Source: Archangiaceae bacterium (GTDB lineage: Bacteria; Myxococcota; Myxococcia; Myxococcales; Myxococcaceae). From it: DNA of 7,743 nucleotides. Under the pieces are notes generated by a model. The model did no database searches, was not told the DNA's origin, and saw only the letters and a program-made list of their open reading frames with translations. Of this stretch, positions 1 to 6,274 are shown piece by piece (position 1 is the stretch's first letter; the number at the start of each line of letters is the position of its first letter). The position numbers were made by a program, and so were the translations under genes. The stretch spans positions 529 through 8,271 of the forward strand of contig JAHFDQ010000259.1 of assembly GCA_023248915.1 (NCBI GenBank). The letters are read 5' to 3'.

Positions 1-250
1 ACAGACGCGACACGAGGCATCGGGCAGGGGTACGCGCCGCGCAGGCTTCGGCGTCGAAGGCGGCAGGTGTTACAGATGTTCCAGAGAACCCCCGCCGCCC
101 CGAGACCTCAGAGTGAGCCACTTGTGCGGGACGCCTTCTCAGGCACATTTGTAACAGCCCGGGGCCCTCAGACCGCGGCGAAGATCGGCCTGCCGCGGGG
201 CCTCGCCCGTTTTCCTGGACGCTGGCGGCGCGCTTCGCTAATGCGGTCTC
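1..250. other. Non-coding leader upstream of the glmS-like gene
   Basis: No convincing gene is visible here. One plus-strand frame is open from the window edge to a TGA at 114-116, but its third positions are only about 65% G/C, well below the genes nearby, so I do not call it a gene tail. The stretch is the likely promoter and leader region of the glmS-like gene. I see no good sigma-70 -35/-10 pair. The clearest structure is a spaced inverted repeat: TGTTACA at 68-74 and its exact complement TGTAACA at 150-156, extending to 11 of 13 matches over 66-78 and 146-158. Confidence 0.5.
66..158. promoter_or_regulatory. Spaced inverted repeat TGTTACA/TGTAACA, possible operator pair
   Basis: The arm at 66-78 (ggtgttacagatg) and the arm at 146-158 (catttgtaacagc) are reverse complements at 11 of 13 positions, with a perfect 7-bp core. 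The cores are 82 bp apart, close to eight helical turns. Two sites on the same face of the helix could bind a looping regulator. The second arm ends about 92 bp before the glmS-like start. A regulatory role is inference from position and symmetry only, and a chance match of this size is possible. Confidence 0.2.
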
Positions 251-3001
251 ATGTGCGGCGTCATCGGGCTCATCTACGAAGCACCCCGCCCCGACCTGGG
301 GCGGATCGCCGCCGACCTGCTGAGGACTCTCGAGTACCGCGGGTACGACTCGACCGGCGGGGCCTTCCAGGGCGACGGGCCCGAAGTCCGGCTGAGGAAG
401 GGCGTCGGCGCCCCCTCCGCGGTCGTCGGGAAGCTGGGAATCGTCGGCGAGGCTGGGCAGATCTTCTGCGGCCAGGTGCGCTGGGCGACCTTTGGGGCGG
501 TGACCGACGCCAACGCCCAGCCACACGACGTGCGCTGCAAGACGCACCTGTACGGCGCGCACAACGGCAACGTCACCAACTGCGACGCGCTGAAGACCTG
601 GCTCGGCAGTGAGGGGCACCTCGTCCGCTCGGACAACGACGGCGAGATGGTGGTGCACACGGTCGAGCACTTCTTCCACGTCGAGCTCTCGGCGCTCCCT
701 TCGGAAAGGGTCACCGAGCGCGAGGCCCGCAGGCAGTGCATGCGCCGGGCGCTGGTTCGCGCGGCGGCGCGGCTCGAGGGCTCTTACGCCGCGGTGGTGG
801 TCGACCCCGTTTCTCGGCGGGTGTGGGCTGTGAAGCAGGGCTCGAGCCTGTACGCGGGCCTCGGCAGCGACGCCCGCACCGGCCGCTTCGCCGTCACTTC
901 CTCGGACCTGTCGGCGGTGCTACGGATGACGCGGCTCTTGGTGCCGTTGTCCGAGGGCGAGTGCCTCGAGCACGACGCCGCGGGCTACCAGGTGTTCCGG
1001 GTCAGGGACCGGGCGGCTGGCGCCGGGGCCGGGCCGGTCGCGGCAATGGCTGGCGAAGTCCTCGCGCGCGAACCGGTGCGCTCTCGGCTGCGCGCGCAGG
1101 ACGCGGCGCTCGACCCCCGCTTCCAGACGTTCATGGAGCAAGAAATCGCCGCCCAGGAAGCCACCTGCCGGCGGGTGGCCACCCTCTTCGGGGGAGGCAG
1201 CCTGGCCTCGCGGCTGTTGTCCCCCATCGTCGACGCGCGCCCCTCCGCCGACGTCGCCGAGATCGCCACCCGCCTCGACCGGCTGAGAGATCAGCGCGGC
1301 GACGAAGCGCTGGGCCGGGAATTCCGGGCGCTGGTGGACGCGCCCTCGTTCCGGTCGCTCTTGTCGAGCATGCCCGCGGACTTGAAGACGCGCGGCTCGG
1401 CCGGCACGGTCGAGGCGCTGGGGGCCAAGCTGACCAGCTCGGAGGCGGGGCTGCTGGCCGACCTCTTGCCCGTGGCTCGCGACGCGGACGACCTGCTCGC
1501 GGTGCGGTTGCTCGACGTCCTGCTCGAGCGGGAAGAGACGCAAGAGTTCGCCGCGGCGGTCGATTCCTTCGTCGAGCGCTGCCAGGCCTCGCTCGCTTCG
1601 GGGGGCCGCATCTACATCGTCTGCTGCGGGTCGAGCTACCACGCGGCGAAGATGGCGAGCGTGTTCTTCAACGAGGTGGCCCGGGTGCAGGTGCACGCGG
1701 TGCTCCCCGGCGAGTTCCGGGGCGAGTACGCCCGGTCGCTGCAGGACGGCGACCTCTTCGTCGCGGTGAGCCAGAGCGGCGAGACGAAGGACCTGCTCGA
1801 CGTGCTGAACGACGTCCTGGCGACGGGGCTGTCCATCGGCCGGGTGGCGGTCGTCAACAACGTCAACTCCACGCTCGCGCAGGAAAAGGCCGACGTCGTC
1901 ATTCCCTTGCGCTGCGGGCCCGAGATCGCCGTCCCGGCCACCAAGAGCTTCATGAACCAGCTCGCGGTCTTCTACGGCCTCGCGGTCGCGGTCGGCGCTC
2001 GCCGGTTCAAGCAGGCGATCGGCCCGGGAGGGCCGGACGCGGCGAAGGCCTCCGAGCTCGAGCGCCACCGGGCAGCCCTGGTCCGGCTGCCGGCGCTGGT
2101 GCGCGAAGCGCTCGAGGTCACCGAGGCTGCCACCGAGGAAGCGGCAGAGGCGCTCTTCCTCCAACCTTCCCTTCACGTCCTGGCGACGCGGATGACGGCG
2201 CTGGCGATGGAGGGGGCCCTGAAGATTCGCGAGGTGGTGTTGAACCACGCCGAGGGGTTCGAGGCGTCCGAGTTCAAGCACGGGCCGAATACCCTGCTCG
2301 GCTTCAACACGGTGTTCGGCCCGCTCGAGGTGGCGGCAGTGGTCGCGGCGGCCTGCGACCAGGCGGGCGAAGCGTCTGCCGAGGCGGCGGCGCGAGGCGC
2401 GACGCCCGACGCGGTCGGAGACGCGGCGCGCGCGGTGGGTCGAGCATTGTTCACCGTGGGCGAGGCGACGAGCGCGGCGACCCGGGGGTTCGCTGCCGCG
2501 GTCGACCCTACGAGCGCGGCGGCCCCGGGGCCCGTCGCCGCGGTTGGCCCGGCACGCTCCGCGGCGCGCAGTGCCGGCGGCCCCCCAGTGATGGGCGCCC
2601 ACCTCGACCGGGCGAAGGTGCTCGGCGCGCTCGAGCACTCCTACCCGCTGGTCTTCGTCACCGGCCCCGACGAGCGGGACGTGGCGCTCACGGTGTCGCA
2701 GATCAACACCCACAAGATTCGCGGCGCCGCGGTGGCGGTGATCGCCGAGGAGAGCGCCGCCCTCCGCGAAGCGGCGTCGAAGCCCCCGGCGGGCAACGCG
2801 GGCTACCGGTGGGCGTACGTGGCGCTCCCGAAGACTGGCGACAACCTCCTCGCGGCCTTCACCGCGACCGTGGCGCTGCAGCGCCTGGCCCTGAAGATGA
2901 GCGACCGGAAGGCGCGGTACCTCGACGGGCTGGGCGTCGCCGAACACGGGGTTCACCCCGACGTGCCGAAGAACGTCAGCAAGTCCATCACCGTGGATTG
3001 A
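251..3001 (+). CDS. glmS: Long-form glutamine--fructose-6-phosphate aminotransferase (GlmS type)
   Basis: This enzyme converts fructose-6-phosphate and glutamine to glucosamine-6-phosphate in the cytoplasm, the first step toward UDP-GlcNAc for peptidoglycan and LPS. The ATG at 251 is fixed because Cys2 (MCGVIG) must become the N-terminal nucleophile; no good Shine-Dalgarno precedes it. The glutaminase domain spans about residues 2-245: LEYRGYDS at 27-34, RWAT at 77-80, HNG at 104-106, Asp130. SIS1 starts near 453 (CGSSY 459-463, SQSGET 507-512, EIAVPATKSF 558-567). SIS2 holds EGALKIRE 654-661, KHGP 676-679 and a C terminus ending PKNVSKSITVD. By alignment from memory, E. coli Lys485, Glu488, His504 and Lys603 correspond to Lys658, Glu661, His677 and Lys911, so isomerase residues are kept. 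It is 916 residues against about 609 in E. coli: roughly 100 extra lie within 302-450 and roughly 90-100 alanine-rich ones at 691-795. Loop changes (Phe81 for His77, Gln90 for His86) are unusual. Function is near certain at family level; exact substrate is less so. Confidence 0.9.
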   Translation: MCGVIGLIYEAPRPDLGRIAADLLRTLEYRGYDSTGGAFQGDGPEVRLRKGVGAPSAVVGKLGIVGEAGQIFCGQVRWATFGAVTDANAQPHDVRCKTHLYGAHNGNVTNCDALKTWLGSEGHLVRSDNDGEMVVHTVEHFFHVELSALPSERVTEREARRQCMRRALVRAAARLEGSYAAVVVDPVSRRVWAVKQGSSLYAGLGSDARTGRFAVTSSDLSAVLRMTRLLVPLSEGECLEHDAAGYQVFRVRDRAAGAGAGPVAAMAGEVLAREPVRSRLRAQDAALDPRFQTFMEQEIAAQEATCRRVATLFGGGSLASRLLSPIVDARPSADVAEIATRLDRLRDQRGDEALGREFRALVDAPSFRSLLSSMPADLKTRGSAGTVEALGAKLTSSEAGLLADLLPVARDADDLLAVRLLDVLLEREETQEFAAAVDSFVERCQASLASGGRIYIVCCGSSYHAAKMASVFFNEVARVQVHAVLPGEFRGEYARSLQDGDLFVAVSQSGETKDLLDVLNDVLATGLSIGRVAVVNNVNSTLAQEKADVVIPLRCGPEIAVPATKSFMNQLAVFYGLAVAVGARRFKQAIGPGGPDAAKASELERHRAALVRLPALVREALEVTEAATEEAAEALFLQPSLHVLATRMTALAMEGALKIREVVLNHAEGFEASEFKHGPNTLLGFNTVFGPLEVAAVVAAACDQAGEASAEAAARGATPDAVGDAARAVGRALFTVGEATSAATRGFAAAVDPTSAAAPGPVAAVGPARSAARSAGGPPVMGAHLDRAKVLGALEHSYPLVFVTGPDERDVALTVSQINTHKIRGAAVAVIAEESAALREAASKPPAGNAGYRWAYVALPKTGDNLLAAFTATVALQRLALKMSDRKARYLDGLGVAEHGVHPDVPKNVSKSITVD
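2468..2551 (+). repeat. Two tandem 42-bp units inside the glmS-like gene
   Basis: Units 2468-2509 and 2510-2551 lie head to tail and match at about 33 of 42 positions, starting with a shared acgagcgcggcg. The period is exactly 14 codons, so frame is kept: residues 740-753 (TSAATRGFAAAVDP) and 754-767 (TSAAAPGPVAAVGP). The repeat sits in the alanine-rich insert of SIS2, where 32 of residues 691-780 are alanine. It looks like a diverged in-frame duplication in a tolerant surface segment. Confidence 0.75.
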
Positions 3002-3040
3002 CGGACAGCCGCTGGCAGGGGGCGCGAGCCGTGGTTAGTT

Positions 3041-3047
3041 GAGGGGG
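3041..3047 (+). promoter_or_regulatory. Ribosome binding site that sets the AKR start at 3051
   Basis: GAGGGGG lies just before ATG 3051. An in-frame TTG at 3039 would extend the protein by four residues, but it overlaps this site and has no ribosome binding site of its own, so 3051 is preferred. The protein from 3051 begins MKFRRLGRAGLKVS, the usual start for this family. Confidence 0.75.
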
Positions 3048-3050
3048 ACC

Positions 3051-4013
3051 ATGAAATTCCGACGGCTGGGAAGAGCGGGCCTGAAGGTGAGCGAGCTGTC
3101 GCTCGGCTCGTGGGTGACGTACGGCGGCCAGGTCGGCGAGGAGCTCGCGCGCGCCTGCATGCAGGCTGCCTACGACGGCGGGGTGAATTACTTCGACGGA
3201 GCCGAGGCCTACGCGAAGGGCCAGGCCGAGGTCGTCATGGGCCGGGTGGTGAAGAAGGCCGGGTGGCGCCGCGAGGGGCTGGTGCTGTCGACGAAGATCT
3301 TCTGGGGCGGCGACGGGCCCAACGACCGGGGGCTTTCGCACAAGCACGTCGTCGAGGGGGTGCACGCGGCGCTGCGCCGCTGGCAGGTCGACTACCTCGA
3401 CCTCGTCTTCTGCCATCGGCCCGACCCCGACACCCCCATCGAAGAGACGGTGCGCGCGATGGACCTGCTCGTCCGGCAGGGAAAAGTATTCTACTGGGGC
3501 ACGTCCGAGTGGGGGGCGGCCGACATCGAGACGGCGGTACAGGTGGCTCGGGACAATGGGCTCACCCCACCCTCGATGGAACAGCCGCAGTACAGCCTCT
3601 TATCGCGCGAGCGGTTCGAGACCGAGTACGCGCCGCTGTGGAAGCAGCTCGGGTACGGCGCCACCATCTGGAGCCCGCTCGCCTCGGGAGTCCTGACGGG
3701 AAAGTACGACGCGGGCATTCCGAAGGGCTCGCGCCTCGGCGTGCCCGACAACGCCTGGCTGAAGGACCTGGTGCTGAAACCCGGGGCCATCGCCACGTCG
3801 AAGGCGCTGGCCGGCATCGCGGACGAGCTCGGGTGCACGCGAGCGCAGCTGGCGATCGCCTGGTGCCTGAAGAACCCGAATGTCAGCACGGTGATCACCG
3901 GGGCGTCCCGGCCCGAGCAGGTGCGAGAGAACCTCCAGGCGGCCGAGGTAGCGCCGCGCCTCACCGCCGAGCTCATGTCGCGCATCGATCAGATTCTGGC
4001 CGCGGCGGCCTGA
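3051..4013 (+). CDS. Aldo/keto reductase, voltage-gated K+ channel beta-subunit-like
   Basis: This is a 320-residue NADPH-dependent aldo/keto reductase, a soluble TIM-barrel enzyme that reduces aldehydes or ketones. It opens with the barrel-start motif (RRLGRAGLKVSELSLGSW, 4-21). The catalytic tetrad is Asp49 and Tyr54 (YFDGAEAY), Lys82 (STK) and His122 (CHRPDP). Cofactor-binding stretches are WGTS 149-152, WSPLASGVLTGKY 207-219 and ITGASRPEQVREN 282-294. Resemblance to animal Kv-beta proteins is strong along the whole length (for example TKIFWGG, GLSHKH, RPDPDTP, EETVRAMD, QLAIAWCLKN). As I recall, Kv-beta has Asn where this protein has His122, so this one looks like a conventional active reductase. 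No membrane segment is visible. It starts 49 bp after the glmS-like stop and may share its transcript. The substrate is unknown; the YghZ-like glyceraldehyde-3-phosphate or methylglyoxal reductase group is the nearest functional guess. Confidence 0.9.
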   Translation: MKFRRLGRAGLKVSELSLGSWVTYGGQVGEELARACMQAAYDGGVNYFDGAEAYAKGQAEVVMGRVVKKAGWRREGLVLSTKIFWGGDGPNDRGLSHKHVVEGVHAALRRWQVDYLDLVFCHRPDPDTPIEETVRAMDLLVRQGKVFYWGTSEWGAADIETAVQVARDNGLTPPSMEQPQYSLLSRERFETEYAPLWKQLGYGATIWSPLASGVLTGKYDAGIPKGSRLGVPDNAWLKDLVLKPGAIATSKALAGIADELGCTRAQLAIAWCLKNPNVSTVITGASRPEQVRENLQAAEVAPRLTAELMSRIDQILAAAA

Positions 4014-4550
4014 GCGCCCGGAGCGGGTCACCCGTGGCCGGGACAGGGCCCCGGACGGCCCAAGCCCTCGCGGGCGTGACCTCTCGACCGATGTGCCTCG
4101 GGCGGCGCTCGAAACCGGGAAGGCCGCAGAAACAACGACATCGGCCCCCGGGCGTTCCCTTTTTCGAGCCCCTGCCGAGGAGCAGTCCACACGGTGAATT
4201 CCCAGCTCTGAAGGGCTGGCGGCCTGGACGACTTCCCGGCAGGGCCCTGAAAGAGCGGCCCCCCCCCCGCGGTGCTCTGAGCGAAGCGGGACTGGCGAAC
4301 CTGGCCGCGCCGTCCGCCTTGGGCCACGTCCGGGCGGCGCGACCTGGCCGACGCGGGTCGATTGCGCCGCGCAGTTCGGCTATGAGACGAATGCCCTTGC
4401 CCGTCGAGGCGTCATGCGCCCGCTTCGCCGTTCCTTCCTCGCGTTTCTCTTGTCGGTCCCGGCGCTGGCATCCGGAACCGACCGCCCGGGCCCTTTGCGC
4501 TGCCTTCCCGTTCTAGCCGTGGGTATCTGTTCCCAGGCGCAAGAGCAGGC
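4014..4550. other. Intergenic stretch between convergent AKR and SDR genes
   Basis: No strong gene is seen in these 537 bp, and the open frames on both strands translate to Arg/Pro/Gly-rich, low-complexity sequence. Contents: a long imperfect inverted repeat at 4107-4169; a short hairpin at 4202-4219 (7-bp stem including one G-U pair, loop TGAA); a run of ten C at 4259-4268; and a small plus-strand ORF from 4414 that opens like a signal peptide. The flanking genes converge on this stretch, but I see no classic stem plus T-run terminator for either. It could hold decayed sequence or an unannotated RNA. Confidence 0.55.
4107..4169. repeat. Imperfect inverted repeat able to form a long hairpin
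   Basis: The arm at 4107-4121 (gctcgaaaccgggaa) pairs with 4155-4169 (ttccctttttcgagc) at 13 of 15 positions. Inside it, ggccg 4122-4126 pairs with cggcc 4142-4146, leaving a 15-nt loop and a bulge of 8 nt on one side (4147-4154). There is no T-run after the stem on either strand, so it is not a standard terminator. It may be a processing or termination structure at the 3' end of the AKR transcript, part of a small RNA, or chance; a rough estimate gives a fair probability of one such match in a GC-rich gap of this size. Confidence 0.3.
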
Positions 4551-4608
4551 TCAGCGCGGAGCGAACGGCGGCTTCTGCTCGACGGCGCCGAGGTCTTCGG
4601 CCGAGTAG
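4414..4608 (+). CDS. Small ORF with a signal-peptide-like N terminus; possible remnant
   Basis: The 64-residue frame opens MRPLRRSFLAFLLSVPALASG: a basic n-region, a hydrophobic core and an ALA motif at residues 17-19 that would suit signal peptidase I. A GAGG lies four bases before the ATG, which is tight. After about residue 24 the sequence loses character and shows no domain. The last 58 bp run antisense over the 3' end of the SDR gene that ends at 4551. It could be a tiny secreted protein, the stump of a larger exported protein, or a chance frame. No family is recognised. Confidence 0.2.
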   Translation: MRPLRRSFLAFLLSVPALASGTDRPGPLRCLPVLAVGICSQAQEQAQRGANGGFCSTAPRSSAE

Positions 4609-5327
4609 TACCCGACGACCTGCTGGCGGAAGGCCGGGCGGGTGTACACGTCGGCACAGGGGTGCACGATGGCCTCGCAGATCACCTCGGCCACCGCGGC
4701 CGCCGTCTGCGAGTTCGAAAACGCGCGCGAGTCGGCGCCCCCGTGCAGCGCGTTCAGCCCGAAGTCGGTGGCCACCACGCCCGGGGAGACCAGGGTGACG
4801 TGAATCCCGGGGTGACTGGCGCGCAATTCCATGCGGAGGTTGGCGGTCAGCGAGTTCAGGAAGTGCTTCGAGGCGCTGTAGGCCGACCGCGCCAGGGCGA
4901 ACGGCACGCGCCCGAGCACCGACGAGACGTTGATGATCTGCCCCGAGCCCCGCTGCTTGAAGTGCGGCAGCACCGCCTGAACGCCGTAGAGCGCCGACTT
5001 CACATTCACCCGCATCATCTCGTCGATGTCTTCATCGGTCAGCTCGGACGGCAGCCGGGTGATGCCCCGGCCGACGTTGTTGACCCAGACGTCGATGTGC
5101 CCGTGCCTGCCGCGCGCGGCGGCGGCGACGCGCTCTGCGTCGGCCCTCTGGGCCATGTCGCCGACGACCACCAGCGGCGTCCCGGGGCAGCGGCGCGCGA
5201 CCTCCCCTAGTTCGCGCTCTCGCCGAGCCGCCAGCACCGGCAAGCCCCCAAGCGCGGCGACCCGTTCCGCGAGCGCGGCGCCGATGCCGGCGCTCGCCCC
5301 GGTGATCACCACGACCTTGTCCTTCAT
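4551..5327 (-). CDS. Short-chain dehydrogenase/reductase (classical SDR)
   Basis: A 258-residue NAD(P)-dependent Rossmann-fold oxidoreductase, presumably cytosolic. The cofactor motif TGASAGIG is at residues 9-16, Asn108 lies in RVNVK, the catalytic serine is in NVSS (Ser136, or 135), and YSASK gives Tyr150 and Lys154. SPGVVATDF at 181-189 is the usual post-catalytic motif. The normal NNAG appears as NNVG at 83-86. An arginine pair after the second strand (Arg35, Arg36) favours NADPH. The chosen start is ATG 5327: it places the glycine motif at the usual distance, follows AGGAAGGGG (5336-5344) by 8 nt, and overlaps the upstream stop as ATGA. A start at 5390 would add 21 unlike-family residues. 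It is the second gene of an operon. The C-terminal tail after about 225 is not typical of a named enzyme, and the substrate cannot be told. Confidence 0.88.
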   Translation of the reverse strand: MKDKVVVITGASAGIGAALAERVAALGGLPVLAARRERELGEVARRCPGTPLVVVGDMAQRADAERVAAAARGRHGHIDVWVNNVGRGITRLPSELTDEDIDEMMRVNVKSALYGVQAVLPHFKQRGSGQIINVSSVLGRVPFALARSAYSASKHFLNSLTANLRMELRASHPGIHVTLVSPGVVATDFGLNALHGGADSRAFSNSQTAAAVAEVICEAIVHPCADVYTRPAFRQQVVGYYSAEDLGAVEQKPPFAPR

Positions 5328-6211
5328 GCCCCGTTCCCCTTCCTGCCCTCGCCAAGCGCCGACGCGCAGAGCTGCTCGCTGAAGTCCCACAACCGCTTGG
5401 CGGTGGCGTCGTCGCGGGCGGCGCTGCTGGTCCGGCCGACCTGTCTGTCCTTCCAGTACTCGCCCGTCACCTTCCCCGCCGCGGGGCTGGCGGCGAGCCA
5501 GACCAGCGTCTCAGCGCCCTTCTCGGGCGTGCGGCCGGCCACCGCCGCGGCGACCTTCACCGCCAAGCCCAGGAGGTCCGGGTTGTTGAGCCCGAACCCG
5601 GAGCGCACGAAGCCGGGATGCACGCAGTTCGCGATGGCTCCCGACGGCGACAGCCGCCTCGCCAGCTCACGGGTGAAGAGGATGTTGGCGAGCTTCGAAG
5701 CGCTGTAGACGCCGAAGCCCGCCTTCCTCGAGGGCCTTCTAGCGATGTCGTCGAAGTCGATGCGGCCGCGCAGGTGGGCGGCGCTCGAGGTGGTGACGAC
5801 CCGCGCCCCGGGCGTCTTCACCAGCAGCGGCCAGAGCTCGCGAGTGAGGAGAAACGGGCTCAGGTGATTCAGGGCGAAGGTGCGCTCGAAGCCATCGACG
5901 GTGTGCTGGCAGGTCGAGAAGACGGCGCCGGCGTTGTTGGCGAGCACGTCGAGGCGGTCGTGGCTGGCCGCGAACTTCGCCGCGAGCGCGCGCACCTCGG
6001 CCAGGCTGGACAGGTCGGCCAGGAGCAGTGCCACGCCCTGGTTGCCGGTCGCCGACTTGATCTCGGCCAGCACCCGCTCGGACTTCTCGCGGTTTCGCCC
6101 GACGAGCGTCAGCGAAGCCCCCAGACGCGCGAGCTCGAACGCCGCGACCTTGCCGATGCCTTCGGTGGCGCCGGTGAGGAGGACGACCTTGCCTTGCAGC
6201 TCTCGAGTCAT
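5324..6211 (-). CDS. Short-chain dehydrogenase, retinol dehydrogenase/WWOX-like
   Basis: A 295-residue NAD(P)-dependent oxidoreductase of the long-insert SDR group that includes animal retinol dehydrogenases and WWOX. Motifs: TGATEGIG 13-20, NNAG 92-95, Asn115 (ALNHLSPF), serines 142-143, YSASK with Tyr169 and Lys173, and VHPGFVRSGF 197-206. An Arg at 39 after the second strand (GRN) suits NADPH. The sequence GEYWKD at 250-255 resembles the G-K/E-Y-F/W ending typical of this subgroup. Bacterial members act on varied carbonyl and alcohol substrates, so retinol should not be assumed. The start at 6211 has GAGGG four bases upstream (6216-6220). Its TGA (5326-5324) overlaps the next gene's ATG (5327-5325), so the two SDRs are likely translationally coupled. 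It is the first gene of the operon and is divergent from the amidotransferase gene. Confidence 0.9.
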   Translation of the reverse strand: MTRELQGKVVLLTGATEGIGKVAAFELARLGASLTLVGRNREKSERVLAEIKSATGNQGVALLLADLSSLAEVRALAAKFAASHDRLDVLANNAGAVFSTCQHTVDGFERTFALNHLSPFLLTRELWPLLVKTPGARVVTTSSAAHLRGRIDFDDIARRPSRKAGFGVYSASKLANILFTRELARRLSPSGAIANCVHPGFVRSGFGLNNPDLLGLAVKVAAAVAGRTPEKGAETLVWLAASPAAGKVTGEYWKDRQVGRTSSAARDDATAKRLWDFSEQLCASALGEGRKGNGA

Positions 6212-6274
6212 GCCGCCCTCGAAACCCTACCACCAACCCTAATCGCCAATGCCTGATATGCACGCCGCCGCTCC
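6212..6274. promoter_or_regulatory. Divergent promoter region with 12-bp-spaced heptamers
   Basis: These 63 bp separate two divergent starts and must hold at least one promoter, probably two. AACCCTA occurs at 6223-6229 and 6235-6241, a 12-bp period just upstream of the SDR ribosome binding site (GAGGG, 6216-6220, minus strand). The spacing is near one helical turn, which would suit paired contacts by a regulator. The stretch is locally AT-richer than its surroundings. I could not pick a convincing -10/-35 pair for either direction. The regulatory role is inferred. Confidence 0.35.

Noticed and set aside
1..250. A glmS ribozyme or other riboswitch in the glmS leader
   Set aside because: I could not trace the ribozyme's conserved core or its nested pseudoknot pairing, and these elements are mainly known from Firmicutes.
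736..3042. A 768-residue open frame overlapping glmS, and a 678-residue antisense frame at 920-2956
   Set aside because: Both are Arg/Gly/Pro/Ala-rich shadows created by high GC, with no motifs, whereas the glmS frame has full family motifs.
4024..4034. CGGGTCACCCG palindrome after the AKR stop as a terminator
   Set aside because: The stem is only 4-5 bp and no T-run follows it.
4028..4327. A 99-residue minus-strand frame in the intergenic gap
   Set aside because: Low-complexity Arg/Pro/Gly composition, no ribosome binding site and no domain.
3110..4516. A 468-residue frame overlapping the AKR gene
   Set aside because: It is a compositional shadow of the AKR frame that runs on into non-coding DNA; it has no recognisable domain.
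5328..5390. An N-terminal extension of the SDR gene to 5390
   Set aside because: The extension has no family resemblance, overlaps the upstream SDR by 67 bp, and the internal ATG at 5327 has a good ribosome binding site and ATGA coupling.
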